From: Chitinispirillales bacterium
Lineage (GTDB): Bacteria; Fibrobacterota; Chitinivibrionia; Chitinivibrionales; Chitinispirillaceae
Reading direction: 5' to 3'
DNA length: 49,374 nucleotides
Assembly (NCBI GenBank): GCA_031281485.1
Contig: JAITFI010000099.1
Span: 1 to 49,374 of the forward strand
Of the stretch, positions 30,200 to 38,926 are shown one piece after another. Every line of letters begins with the position of its first letter. Position 1 is the first letter of the stretch. Both the position numbers and the translations under genes were made by a program. Below the pieces are notes generated by a model. That model did no database searches. It saw nothing but the letters and a program-made list of their open reading frames with translations, and had not been told where the DNA came from.

Positions 30200-33118
30200 A
30201 TGTTAACCAAAGTTTGCAGGCGGCTGATGGTCGGGGTCGTCGCGGCGCTGGGGCTTTGTTTGCCGGTAGCCGCGGATGTTGTTTTTGATGATTTTGAGGA
30301 TGGGCTGAGTGTCAATTTGTACGGGGGCGATTGGTACACATACGAGAGCGGATACAGTCCTAAAATCAATCTGCCGGCATTCGCTATTAGCGGCGGCGCC
30401 GGTACGATGAACCTTGCCGGCATGAATGGGGCCGGTGAAAATCAAGAGGTTGCGATAGGTACCAACCTTAAAGCCGCGGGCATGGGCAGCGAATGGAACG
30501 GCGTACAGTCCATCACTTTCAAGGCGAAGGGCCCGAGCGGATTGGTGTTCAACTTTTACTTGAATACGTTGGAGAACGATGGCTCGCCTGCCAACTGGAA
30601 CAAGCATGGCAAAAAGGTTACTATATCAGGTACAGACTGGGCCACGTATACCGTCAATTTGCCTACGGACCTTTCGCAAAATTCGGGCGGTACGACGGCC
30701 AACGGCGGCGCTCTGTTTACTTTCGACAAGGCTAAGGTGACCAAGCTCGCTTGGTCTGTCAAAAAAGCGGAGAATACCGGCGTCAACAGCGGCACGTTCG
30801 CCATAGACGATATTAAGTTGATTGGGACTATCGAGGACGTCGATCCTACCCTCTGTCAAAGTTGCGTATTATCGAGCTTCGGCGCGCCGACGCCGAGAGT
30901 TCTGCTCAACGACTTTTCGACCGACAAAAATGCGCTCGGCTACTATGACGGGCATGAATACGCTAATGAAGGAACAACCGCAACGAAGGGGACCGTTGGC
31001 AGAGAGGGTCAGGGCGTATCAATAGACTTTACCGTTGGGGGCACAGGCAATAAATATGTCGGAATCAGCATCAGCCTTGCCAACGATGATGTTACGACGC
31101 CGCTCAACGCGAATAGCTTCACCGGCGTGTACTTTGAGTATAAGACCACCGGGATAAATAAGATGGAGTTTGCCGTAGTTGAAAAGTCCGGCGCCATAGA
31201 TCCGGCGGGCAAAGATTTCTACAAGAATCTGCCGCCCACAAACAACGAGTGGAAAGCCGCTTTTGTGAAATTTATCGATTTGGAACTGCCGGGGTGGGCA
31301 CCGAGCCGTACGCTTGACAAGACCCAGCTCGCGAAGCTTCAGTTCGCGTACAAGGACGCGGGAGCCGGTACCATCGCCATCGACAATATTTACTTCGTAG
31401 GCGCGAGCGAATTCCCGGGCCAGACTACCCCTCCGCCCAACCCTCCCGGTCCCGCTACAAAGTACGCCCTGACCTACAAGGTTGATGATGATAACCACGG
31501 ATGGGTCTCTGTCAACGACGAGCGCAGATTTTCAATTACGGATTCGGTGGCTGCCGGCGCAAGCGGTCCCACTGTCACGGCCATACCGTCGTCTGACAGA
31601 TACCGCTTCGTCAAGTGGAGCGACGAGAACCCTAACTTGACGCGCACCGATGTCGCGACGTCCAACGCGGTGTTTACGGCGATCTTTGAACCGCAGAAGT
31701 TCACCATCACCTACAAAGCCGGTGCAAACGGCTATCTGCTTATAGCCGGCCAAACCGGAATGGTAAATGAGTATGCCATGACGCTCGCGCCGGGTGTGAA
31801 CGGCGAGACGGTCACCGCCGTGGGGCAATTGGATCCGCGGTATCAGTTTAAGGGATGGAGCGACGGTAAAACGACCGCGTCGCGCAATGATGCGGTTACG
31901 GACGGAAATCTGACGTTCACCGCGGAGTTTGAGGAGTACGTCGCCCCGCCGGTCATTGAGTACGTTAAGGTTAATTACACGGCGGGCCCGGGTGGTGTCG
32001 TGCGGGTAGACTACACCAGTGGTATCGGTTTTTGCGCGGAAGTCGATTGTAACCGGCATTCTGAGTGGGCCGACAGCTTGGCGCCGGGAGACAGCATCAT
32101 GGTTACAGCCGTACCCGAAGAAGGCTACACATTCTTCAGGTGGGGCGACAACGTTGCGACCGCCACGCGCACCGATAAGTACGCCGACGGCGCGGTTAGC
32201 GTCGAAGCGATTTTCAATGCTATTGTCCCGATAGATCCGGAGTTGCAATATTTCGTTATCGCCTACTCCGCCGGCATCGGCGGTAAGCTCAGGGAGGGGA
32301 ACGGTAGCCTCATATCGCCGATCATCCGCAATGTGGCGGCCGACAGCGCCGGACCGACTATCACGGCGGTACCGAACGAAGGATACAACTTCGTCAAATG
32401 GAGTGACGGATTTACGGTCGCCACCCGAACGGATATTGCTAAATCTGATAGTATGCTCACGGCGGAGTTTGTCTCCACCGATACCGCAAGCAGAACCTAT
32501 AGGGTGACTTACGTAGCCGGGGCAGGCGGTAAGTTGAGTATCAACGGTAACTACAGCGTGAGCGTCGCCAGCTACGATACTACGGTAGCGGCCGGCGCAA
32601 ACGCCGCCGTCATTACGGCAATCGCCGACTCAGGTTACATATTCGTCGGGTGGAGCGATAACGGTTCAACTGATAATCCGCGCTTCAATACGAATGTACG
32701 GGCCGACGTGTCGGCCAATGCTGAATTTGAACGTCGGGTCGTCGCCGTCGCCGCGCCTAACCGCGAAATCCCGACCGCGCCGCCGGCCGCCGAGGTTGTC
32801 GCCGTCGCGCCTGTCGCGATAATCGCGGGCGAGCTCACGGCAGGCCCCAACCCGACGTCAGCCGAAGTCAAATTCTTCAGAACAGGCCGCGCGATAAAGG
32901 CCGGAAAACTCGCCGTCTACGACGTGTCGGGCAATTTGGTAACAACGGTAAACCTGAACGACAAAGGAACCGGCGGCAAGCGCGTGGTAGGATCGTGGAA
33001 TCTGAAAGACGGCAAGGGCAGGCAGGTGGCGAACGGCTCCTACGTCGTTAAGGGCACGGTCACGACAAAGGACGGCCTAAGAGAGAAAGTATCTACGATC
33101 ATCGCGGTCGCTAAGTAG
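30200..33118 (+). CDS. Large secreted protein: two CBM11-like domains, five InlB-B-type repeats, FlgD/T9SS-like C-terminal domain
   Basis: 972 residues with a signal peptide (LMVGVVAALGLCLPVAAD). Residues ~28-215 and ~230-405 look like CBM11/CIA30-type beta-sandwiches (DVVFDDFEDG, TFAIDDIKLIG; VLLNDFSTDKNALGYYDG, TIAIDNIYFVG). After a Pro-rich linker come five ~80-residue repeats, each with xYTAGxGGxL, VTAVPxxGYxFxxWSD and xRTD...TAEF, the divergent InlB B-repeat. The last ~95 residues (LTAGPNPTSAEVKFFRTGR, YDVSGNLVTTV, VANGSYVVKGTVTTKDG) are nearly the same as the end of the protein at 1-1263. Inference: a surface or secreted glycan-binding protein. An AAAGGAA site precedes the ATG; a terminator follows. 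Confidence 0.88.
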   Translation: MLTKVCRRLMVGVVAALGLCLPVAADVVFDDFEDGLSVNLYGGDWYTYESGYSPKINLPAFAISGGAGTMNLAGMNGAGENQEVAIGTNLKAAGMGSEWNGVQSITFKAKGPSGLVFNFYLNTLENDGSPANWNKHGKKVTISGTDWATYTVNLPTDLSQNSGGTTANGGALFTFDKAKVTKLAWSVKKAENTGVNSGTFAIDDIKLIGTIEDVDPTLCQSCVLSSFGAPTPRVLLNDFSTDKNALGYYDGHEYANEGTTATKGTVGREGQGVSIDFTVGGTGNKYVGISISLANDDVTTPLNANSFTGVYFEYKTTGINKMEFAVVEKSGAIDPAGKDFYKNLPPTNNEWKAAFVKFIDLELPGWAPSRTLDKTQLAKLQFAYKDAGAGTIAIDNIYFVGASEFPGQTTPPPNPPGPATKYALTYKVDDDNHGWVSVNDERRFSITDSVAAGASGPTVTAIPSSDRYRFVKWSDENPNLTRTDVATSNAVFTAIFEPQKFTITYKAGANGYLLIAGQTGMVNEYAMTLAPGVNGETVTAVGQLDPRYQFKGWSDGKTTASRNDAVTDGNLTFTAEFEEYVAPPVIEYVKVNYTAGPGGVVRVDYTSGIGFCAEVDCNRHSEWADSLAPGDSIMVTAVPEEGYTFFRWGDNVATATRTDKYADGAVSVEAIFNAIVPIDPELQYFVIAYSAGIGGKLREGNGSLISPIIRNVAADSAGPTITAVPNEGYNFVKWSDGFTVATRTDIAKSDSMLTAEFVSTDTASRTYRVTYVAGAGGKLSINGNYSVSVASYDTTVAAGANAAVITAIADSGYIFVGWSDNGSTDNPRFNTNVRADVSANAEFERRVVAVAAPNREIPTAPPAAEVVAVAPVAIIAGELTAGPNPTSAEVKFFRTGRAIKAGKLAVYDVSGNLVTTVNLNDKGTGGKRVVGSWNLKDGKGRQVANGSYVVKGTVTTKDGLREKVSTIIAVAK

Positions 33119-33151
33119 CGGTAGTTGTTTTGACGGGAAATTAATACTGAT

Positions 33152-33181
33152 GGCGGGCGCCGACAGCGTCCGCCGTTTTTT
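33152..33181 (+). terminator. Rho-independent terminator of the large secreted protein gene
   Basis: GGCGGGCGC and GCGTCCGCC pair around a CGACA loop (one G-T pair) and are followed by seven or more T residues. It ends where the convergent lptE-like gene ends. Confidence 0.85.
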
Positions 33182-33708
33182 TACCATATTTGTACAGAGT
33201 TTTGTATGATTTTTTCCACCAAATTCTTTACCGCTTTTTCCCGTCCGGCCGCCTCATCCTCGCTCTCGAATAGGTAAATCCCCTCACCGGACACCGTGCC
33301 TTTATAGATAGACTCCTGTTTCTTGTTGTCGAAGAATTCGACCTCCGCCGACACCTGCACGATGTACTGCTCGACGTTGACCTCCGCGCCTCCGGCGCCG
33401 AATGTGTGCGGGCGGTTGACGTATCGCGTCACGGTGCCGCTGATCGTCGCGTCGGCGTCGTTGTTGGCGGGACGCAGCTGGCTCTTCAGCACCTCCTTGG
33501 AAAGTTCTGTGGTAACGTCGTCGTCTATACCGGGTTCCAAAGTCTTGTTGGCGAATACCGGTATCATCACCGTCTTGATGTGCCCGGGCAGCGTGGAACC
33601 GCTGAAGGTGTATATTTTGCACGATGCCAATAACAGCGTGAGCAGACAAAGTGTTATTGTCAGTATAAATGATTGACAAGTCTTGTTAAAATCTTTCATT
33701 TTCATCAT
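33181..33708 (-). CDS. lptE: LptE-like LPS-assembly lipoprotein
   Basis: 175 residues; a lipoprotein signal with the lipobox LLASC places the acylated Cys at residue 30. The mature part has the family wording YTFSGSTLPGHIKTVMIPVF, ANKTLEPGIDDDVTTELSKE and GTVTRYVNRPHTF. LptE plugs the LptD barrel that places LPS in the outer membrane; this subgroup (LptE family of the FCB and Delta lineages) is only distantly related to E. coli LptE. The start (ATG 33708) overlaps the stop of the dinG-like gene by 4 bases, with GAGGA just before it; the next ATG at 33705 is equally possible. Function by family pattern. Confidence 0.85.
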   Translation of the reverse strand: MMKMKDFNKTCQSFILTITLCLLTLLLASCKIYTFSGSTLPGHIKTVMIPVFANKTLEPGIDDDVTTELSKEVLKSQLRPANNDADATISGTVTRYVNRPHTFGAGGAEVNVEQYIVQVSAEVEFFDNKKQESIYKGTVSGEGIYLFESEDEAAGREKAVKNLVEKIIQNSVQIW

Positions 33709-36700
33709 AGATCCTCAAACGGCACGTATGTAATTGTCGACACCGGAGCCGCTTCCTCATTGCCGGCGCTCCGATCAAAGAACCTCCGCATTACCTCTAC
33801 CATCCCGTCAACCCCGCCAAGCTCGTTTACCCCGCTTCCCACGGCTTTGGAGAATTGCTTGCCGTAGCCTTTAGTGAGAATCCTGTTGTCAAGCACGACC
33901 AATGCGCCTCTATCGTTGACCGACCGTATCAGCCGCCCTATCCCTTGACGGAATTTTATTACCGCCTCCGGGACGGAGTAGGAGAAGAAGGCGCTGCCGT
34001 AGCGCTCCTCCATCCGTTTTCCAAGCGCTTGCGTCAGCGGGTGCGTTGGGACGGGGAACGGCAGGCGCGGGATGACCACCGCCTCGCACGCCTCTCCGGG
34101 CGCGTCAACGCCCTCCCAGAACGAGTCTGTGCCGAGCAGTATCATTGCGCTCTGCGCCTTGAACTGATCCAGCATCGCGTTCCTGCTGCCGGCGTAACCC
34201 TGCGCCAGAATGTTGTTGCGGTCTACCTCGGGACGCGCTTTGAGTTGCGTGTAGACGTTGTTCAGCATAGCGTTTGAGGTGAAGAGCGCCAGAATGTTCT
34301 TGCCCAGTTTCGCGTGGATTGCGGCGATGGCCTCCGCCGCGAAAGCCGGGAACTCCGGAGCGTCGGGCTCCGGGCAATTTCTGAAAGCGCAAAAGAGCGT
34401 CTGATCGGCGCCGTACGGGCTCGGCAGGATGACGGACTCCGTGCGGTCGGCGAAACGGTCTAAGCCGATAGCGCGGCTCACGTACTCCATTGATCCCTGC
34501 GCCGCGAGCGTAGCGGAGGTGAAGACTATCCCGCCGCCGCAACGCTCCCATATCTGCGCCAAGAGTTCGCTTATGTCAAGCGGGACGCCGCAGAGCTTCG
34601 CCCACTTTTTCTCATGATTGCCCTCCGCCCAAAAGACGTGCTCCTCCGTCTTCGCCGCCGTCAAATACTGTAAATCGGCTCGCATTTGCGAAGTCTGCTC
34701 CGCGCAAGCCTGTACTTCGTCCCGCAGTTCGTCAACCTTGTCCCTTTCGCGCACCCCGGAGATTATCTGCCTGAACTCGTGGAACGTGTCCTGCAATCCG
34801 CCCAAAGCGATGTCTAAGACCGCGGGCGTAAGCATTTGAGCGAATGAATCTTCGTTGACAGTGATCTGATACTCCGTCTTGGCGGTTGGGAGGTTAAACG
34901 ACGCCCAATTGTCAATCTCGGCCATCATATCCTGAGAGCACTTCCTTATATGTTTCAAGTGGCGCTTCATCTCTTTCTCAAATCCGTCTACATTAATGGA
35001 CGCCTTGAAATTCGGCGCGATGTGCAATACGTTCTGCAACCTGTCTACAAACGCCGTCACGCGGTTAGTGTCCAACTCCGTACGCAGGTGCTGGTGCCCG
35101 CTCGATTCCAAATGGTGCGCCTCGTCGAAGACGATGGAGCCTGTGGCGCCCAAGAACGAGGCCTCGGAGCATACGTCCGAATAAAAGAGCGCGTGGTTTA
35201 TCACGACTATATGTGAGGATTGGGCGAGTTGCCGCGCCTTTTGCAGGAAGCATGTGGTAAAGTAGGGGCACCTGCGTCCGGAGCACTCCAAGCTGTCGGC
35301 GGAGATGAGGTTCCACACCTTGAAGAACCACTTGGGGCTGAAGAAGGTCTGCTCCTCGATATCCCCGCTCTCCGTGTACTGCGACCAGACTATAAGCGGC
35401 AGCGCGGCGTTGCGCTCACGCTGTGAGAAGTTGCCGATCTCGCCCCTAAGCATCTTATAAAAACGGTTGCGGCAGAGGTAATTGCCACGCCCCTTCAGCT
35501 TAGAGTAGCGCAGCTTCCCCCCGCAAAGCGCGTCGGCGGCAGGGAGGTCTTTGGTGATGAGCTGGTCCTGCAAGTTGCGCGTATGCGTGGAGACTATCAC
35601 GCGGCAATTATTTTTCAGCGCGTGGAGGGCGGCGGGAACCAAGTACGCCAATGACTTTCCCGTGCCGGTTCCCGCCTCGGCGACCAGAATCCCCCGGTCG
35701 TTCAGAGCGTGGGTAACGCGGAGCGCCATATCCTGCTGGGCGCTTCTGGCGCGGAAGCCCGGTATTACGTGTCCCGTATTGCTCTCATCGGAAAAGAGGC
35801 TCTTTATTTCCGATGTGTCAATAGGTGCGATCTCTTCCGGCGCTCCGACCCGCTGTAAATCGCCGGGCAACGGCTCGCCGTCCGCAAGGTTTATAGCGTA
35901 GCGCGCGCCGAACAAGCTCTTTATAGCTAGTGTCTTGAACATCGACCCCGGCGCGAACGCCGCCAAAGCTTGACGCGTAGCAAGCGGCAGATCGCCAAGC
36001 TTCGGGATCAGCCGCACCGCCAGCTCCCCGGACGCCTTCGCGTCGTGCAAAGCGCGGTGCGCGTTGTCGAGCGTTACGGAGAGCGCGTCGCAAGCGTGTT
36101 TCAGCGAGTACCGGCCCACATTCTGCAGCAGTATCCGAGACAGAAGCGCCGTGTCGATAATCTGCGGCGAGGCCTCCGGAAACCCGGCCCGCTTTAACTC
36201 CTCGTTTATAAACGTAAGATCAAAGTCCGTTTGATGCCCGCAGAGCGGCAGCGTCCCGATGAACTCAAGTAACTGTATGGCAATGTCGCTGAATTTCGGC
36301 GCCGGTCGGATGTCGTCGTCGGTTATGTGCGTCAGCCGCGTGATATGGTCGGGGATTGGTACGCCGGCGTTCACAAAGGTAGAGAATTCGGCCTCCGCCT
36401 TGCCGTTCACGAAGCGAACCGCGCCCACTTCGATCACCCGGTCGTGCTTGAAGTCGAGCCCCGTGGTCTCCACGTCGAGCGCCACGAAGTCGGGGATATC
36501 CATGGCCCGCGGTTGCTGCGGGGGCGGGCTGACTTTTTTGACGTGCGGACGGTCGCTGTCGGGCGGTGCGTCTCTTTTTACGGGGTGACGATCAACGCCC
36601 GCGGGGACGCTTTTATCATTGGTCGGAGGACGGTTATCAACCGGCATATCCCTATTGACGCGCCGGTTGCCGCCGGACGGCACGCTCTTCTTACCGGTAG

Positions 36701-36794
36701 AAGCCGCGCCCTTACCCCCGCCGGCGCCCTTCTTGGCTTCGGCGGCGAGCCCCTTCTTGGCGTCGTCGGACAGTAGATCGAAAAGCCTCGGCAT
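33705..36794 (-). CDS. DinG-family helicase with N-terminal DnaQ-like exonuclease domain
   Basis: 1029 residues. After a ~95-residue basic, Pro/Lys-rich and probably disordered start comes a DnaQ-type 3'-5' exonuclease domain (FVALDVETTGLD at ~104, CGHQTDFDLTFIN, HRALHDAKAS). The helicase part has Walker A AEAGTGTGKSLAY (~368), VFDEAHHLE (~555), an Fe-S type cysteine set (first near NYLCRNRF, then CSGRRCPYFTTC), INHALF, and C-terminal motifs TDSFWEGVDAPGEA and IRQGIGRLIRS-like FRQGIGRLIRS. The layout matches DinG of Firmicutes, a 5'-3' helicase or exonuclease acting on replication and recombination intermediates. Heads an operon with lptE, an unusual partner. Confidence 0.93.
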   Translation of the reverse strand: MPRLFDLLSDDAKKGLAAEAKKGAGGGKGAASTGKKSVPSGGNRRVNRDMPVDNRPPTNDKSVPAGVDRHPVKRDAPPDSDRPHVKKVSPPPQQPRAMDIPDFVALDVETTGLDFKHDRVIEVGAVRFVNGKAEAEFSTFVNAGVPIPDHITRLTHITDDDIRPAPKFSDIAIQLLEFIGTLPLCGHQTDFDLTFINEELKRAGFPEASPQIIDTALLSRILLQNVGRYSLKHACDALSVTLDNAHRALHDAKASGELAVRLIPKLGDLPLATRQALAAFAPGSMFKTLAIKSLFGARYAINLADGEPLPGDLQRVGAPEEIAPIDTSEIKSLFSDESNTGHVIPGFRARSAQQDMALRVTHALNDRGILVAEAGTGTGKSLAYLVPAALHALKNNCRVIVSTHTRNLQDQLITKDLPAADALCGGKLRYSKLKGRGNYLCRNRFYKMLRGEIGNFSQRERNAALPLIVWSQYTESGDIEEQTFFSPKWFFKVWNLISADSLECSGRRCPYFTTCFLQKARQLAQSSHIVVINHALFYSDVCSEASFLGATGSIVFDEAHHLESSGHQHLRTELDTNRVTAFVDRLQNVLHIAPNFKASINVDGFEKEMKRHLKHIRKCSQDMMAEIDNWASFNLPTAKTEYQITVNEDSFAQMLTPAVLDIALGGLQDTFHEFRQIISGVRERDKVDELRDEVQACAEQTSQMRADLQYLTAAKTEEHVFWAEGNHEKKWAKLCGVPLDISELLAQIWERCGGGIVFTSATLAAQGSMEYVSRAIGLDRFADRTESVILPSPYGADQTLFCAFRNCPEPDAPEFPAFAAEAIAAIHAKLGKNILALFTSNAMLNNVYTQLKARPEVDRNNILAQGYAGSRNAMLDQFKAQSAMILLGTDSFWEGVDAPGEACEAVVIPRLPFPVPTHPLTQALGKRMEERYGSAFFSYSVPEAVIKFRQGIGRLIRSVNDRGALVVLDNRILTKGYGKQFSKAVGSGVNELGGVDGMVEVMRRFFDRSAGNEEAAPVSTITYVPFEDL

Positions 36795-36867
36795 TCTGGC
36801 GCTTATACCTCCCTTGGGTAGAATATAATATTTGCCGAGGCGGTTAGGAATTAAAAATAAAAATTGT

Positions 36868-36896
36868 TTGTACAGGGCAACGGCGTTTACTATATT
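36868..36896 (+). promoter_or_regulatory. Promoter giving a probable leaderless DUF3990 mRNA
   Basis: TTGTAC (36868-36873), 17-base spacer, TATATT (36891-36896); the ATG follows 6 bases later at 36903. No Shine-Dalgarno sequence is possible on such an mRNA. Confidence 0.55.
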
Positions 36897-36902
36897 AATA
36901 TT

Positions 36903-37379
36903 ATGAAACTATATCACGGAAGCAACGTCGTTGTTGATACCCCGAGTCTGAAATTCAGCCGAATAGAGTTGGATTTCGGAGCTGGTTTCTACACGACGAC
37001 CAATTACGAGCAGGCGGTGTTGTTTTCTGAAAAAATTGTTGAGCGGAAAAAAGGCAGTAAAGTTGTGAACATATATGATTTTGATGACGATGTCCTGAAT
37101 GAATTTAAAGTTCTTGAATTTTCGGAACCAGATATAAAATGGTTGGACTTCGTTTCCGCACACAGAAAATCTTCTCCGCCGCACGGTGATTACGATATTA
37201 TAATCGGACCTGTTGCGAATGACGATGTTTTCAGGACGCTATTTCTATATTTTACGGGCGGACTTGATGTCGATGAAACATTGAGTCGGTTAAAAATCAA
37301 GAAATTGTTTAATCAATATGCGTTTAAAACCGATATTGCCCTAAAGCGGTTAAAATTTATAAAAGGAGAGTTTGTATGA
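36903..37379 (+). CDS. DUF3990-family protein (ADP-ribosyltransferase-like fold, putative toxin)
   Basis: 158 residues from ATG 36903. The start MKLYHGSNVVVDTPSLKFSR and the DFGAGFYTTTNYEQAVLFSE block are diagnostic of DUF3990. The LYHGS and GFYTTTNYEQA pieces resemble the first strand and the Y-containing second strand of ADP-ribosyltransferase folds. A later DYDIIIGPVANDDVFRTL is also conserved. The family is typically followed by DUF3791-type small proteins, as here, which suggests a toxin-antitoxin or other paired function; this is inference. It heads a three-gene operon with 4-base overlaps. The gene is AT-rich relative to the neighbouring dinG. Confidence 0.85.
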   Translation: MKLYHGSNVVVDTPSLKFSRIELDFGAGFYTTTNYEQAVLFSEKIVERKKGSKVVNIYDFDDDVLNEFKVLEFSEPDIKWLDFVSAHRKSSPPHGDYDIIIGPVANDDVFRTLFLYFTGGLDVDETLSRLKIKKLFNQYAFKTDIALKRLKFIKGEFV

Positions 37380-37618
37380 CGGAAGAATTATTTTCCATAT
37401 ATCTATATTTCATTGTGGAGAAAGTAATCCCGCTCATTATCTCGGAGTATAATCTCAGCGAAGAAGAAGCAATTCAGAAATTCTATTCTTCCGAATTGTA
37501 TACATTCTTGGAAAATTATAAAACAGGAGTTTGGCGTTATAGCCCTAACCTGCTGTTCAATCTGTATAAAGAAGAGTTGGAAACCGGAGAGATCATCTTT
37601 CCCGAGGAGGCGGCATGA
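37376..37618 (+). CDS. Small helical protein between DUF3990 and DUF3791 genes
   Basis: 80 residues, acidic, mainly helical: LYFIVEKVIPLIISEYNLSE, EEAIQKFYSSELYTFLENYK and YKEELETGEIIFPEEAA. Resembles a DUF3791-like fold (helix, then E-A-x-x-x-F helix) and may be a second, diverged family member. The ATG overlaps the stop of the DUF3990 gene and its own stop overlaps the next ATG, so the three proteins are co-translated. GGAGAG provides the binding site. Likely a partner or antitoxin of the DUF3990 protein. Confidence 0.75.
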   Translation: MTEELFSIYLYFIVEKVIPLIISEYNLSEEEAIQKFYSSELYTFLENYKTGVWRYSPNLLFNLYKEELETGEIIFPEEAA

Positions 37619-37851
37619 CCACTAAGGAAATGACCAAAGAAGGTAACTATATAATATTCGCGATAGAGCAGTACAAAAGAGCTATGGGCATGAAAGGCAA
37701 AGACGTCATAGACCTATTTAAAAAGCACAACGTCTTTGACCGCATCAGGAAATCATATTTCATCTACCATATCGAGCGGGAGCAGAATATGATAGATGAT
37801 ATTAACGAGTATATTGAGATGTCGGCAATTCGCAAAAACGCCTTAACCTGA
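37615..37851 (+). CDS. DUF3791-family small protein
   Basis: 78 residues: NYIIFAIEQYKRAMGMKGKD then VIDLFKKHNVFDRIRKSYF, the DUF3791 signature (E-x-Y-K-x-x-x-G-x-x-G-x-x-V-x-x-L-F). Third gene of the DUF3990 operon, overlapping its neighbour by 4 bases with GAGGAGG before the ATG. The last residues (RKNALT and stop) are encoded by a 39-bp repeat that also encodes, on the other strand, the end of the 1118-residue outer-membrane protein, so the true C-terminus was probably replaced by recombination. Confidence 0.85.
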   Translation: MTTKEMTKEGNYIIFAIEQYKRAMGMKGKDVIDLFKKHNVFDRIRKSYFIYHIEREQNMIDDINEYIEMSAIRKNALT

Positions 37852-37871
37852 AACGAAAACACGTGGCGCAT
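37833..37871. repeat. 39-bp direct repeat, copy A (from the 3' end of the outer-membrane protein gene)
   Basis: Matches 41727-41765 with one mismatch (GTGGCGCAT versus GTGCCGCAT) and 38927-38966 with three differences. Core: CTTAACCTGAAACGAAAACA. On the minus strand it reads HVFSFQVKAFL-like sequence. Confidence 0.9.
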
Positions 37872-37880
37872 CTTCCATCT

Positions 37881-38252
37881 TTAAGAAAGGTCTAACAACC
37901 ATTTCCTAAGTTCAGGTAAGATCGAATCTTTTTCTATCTTGTCCAAAACTTTAGAATTTTGTATTTTATCAACAATTTTTATCATATCATCGCGACTGAG
38001 ATTACCGACATATCTAAGGAGTTTAATAGAATCGGATTTATATAGTTTTAAGCAACTCACAAAGCGATTTTTAGATCCCAAAAATTTGTAGTCTGACGAC
38101 TTTATTTCAAAATCATCATATTTCTCGCGATGGTCTGTGTTTATTAGAATGTATTTGTCGGCTGAAACGGATACGCACACGCAATGCTTTGTTGGACGGT
38201 GTTTATATACTATAGAAAAGTCTGCTACAAATACATCTGATATATTCGGCAC
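37881..38252 (-). CDS. Putative toxin of a Panacea-type toxin-antitoxin pair
   Basis: 123 residues from GTG 38252, one base after the stop of the Panacea protein gene. Not recognised as a specific toxin family with certainty. The first half (IVYKHRPTKHCVCVSVSADK, YILINTDHREKYDDFEIKSS, RFVSCLKLYK) is beta-rich and reminiscent of MazF/PemK-like or similar small barrels; the second half is helical (RDDMIKIVDKIQNSKVLDKI). Its position right behind a PanA-type antitoxin gene is the main evidence for a toxin role. It is AT-rich, suggesting acquisition by transfer. Confidence 0.68.
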   Translation of the reverse strand: MPNISDVFVADFSIVYKHRPTKHCVCVSVSADKYILINTDHREKYDDFEIKSSDYKFLGSKNRFVSCLKLYKSDSIKLLRYVGNLSRDDMIKIVDKIQNSKVLDKIEKDSILPELRKWLLDLS

Positions 38253-38253
38253 A

Positions 38254-38754
38254 TCACACCACCATATAGCTGGACATTATACTTAAGTCTTCTTTCAGCC
38301 AATCTTCCTCAATAATGTCTTCAAAAGGTATCGGTGTGCGTTTATTGCTGACATAATTCTTTATCCAAGATGGCTCTCTGTGATTTTTTTCCTTAACTAT
38401 GTTGAAATCTAACCCTGCGTATTCGTCAAAACCGTGTTTTAAAGCCTCTATGTGTGATTGAGAAAGATAGTCCATTATTGGTTTGCGATCAGCGATCAAA
38501 GAATTGTCTTGTTTTAAGAAACTTAGATCACGGTTCTCTGTTTTTGTCTCATCATATAACCATCTAGGCACCGTCCCGTACTCCATTGCCAAGTATTGAT
38601 CTCCGGTTATTGGGCAACCATATTTGTTAAGGTGATATTTTTCGGCGGAGAAGAGTATTTTCCAAATTCTGTACATATCAGACTCGCCGTTTTGGATAAC
38701 CCACAAAACAGCTTCTATCGCTCTCTGTTTATTCATATTGAATTGTATCGGCAT
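38254..38754 (-). CDS. Panacea-domain antitoxin (PanA/SocA-like, DUF4065)
   Basis: 166 residues from ATG 38754, chosen because AAGGAGG precedes it at 5 bases; longer in-frame starts lack a site. Core Panacea features: NKQRAIEAVLWVIQNGESDM, YRIWKILFSAEKYHLNKYG and ITGDQYLAMEYGTVPRWLYD. Panacea domains neutralise many unrelated toxins by direct contact. The C-terminal ~70 residues (LDFNIVKEKNHREPSWIKNY) probably carry toxin specificity. Gene order antitoxin then toxin, 1-base gap. The module lies between two copies of a 39-40 bp direct repeat. Confidence 0.85.
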   Translation of the reverse strand: MPIQFNMNKQRAIEAVLWVIQNGESDMYRIWKILFSAEKYHLNKYGCPITGDQYLAMEYGTVPRWLYDETKTENRDLSFLKQDNSLIADRKPIMDYLSQSHIEALKHGFDEYAGLDFNIVKEKNHREPSWIKNYVSNKRTPIPFEDIIEEDWLKEDLSIMSSYMVV

Positions 38755-38926
38755 ATCAGCCTCCTTTTCTTTAATAATATAATACATTTGCGCTATTGGA
38801 GTCAATGCTTTTTTAGATGGAGAAGTATGGATGGATGCCATAAACCACAATATATTGTGTCAAAACAGTTAAAACGGCCCCATTATACTACATATAGTGG
38901 GCAGATGTGTATAAAAAACTACTTCA

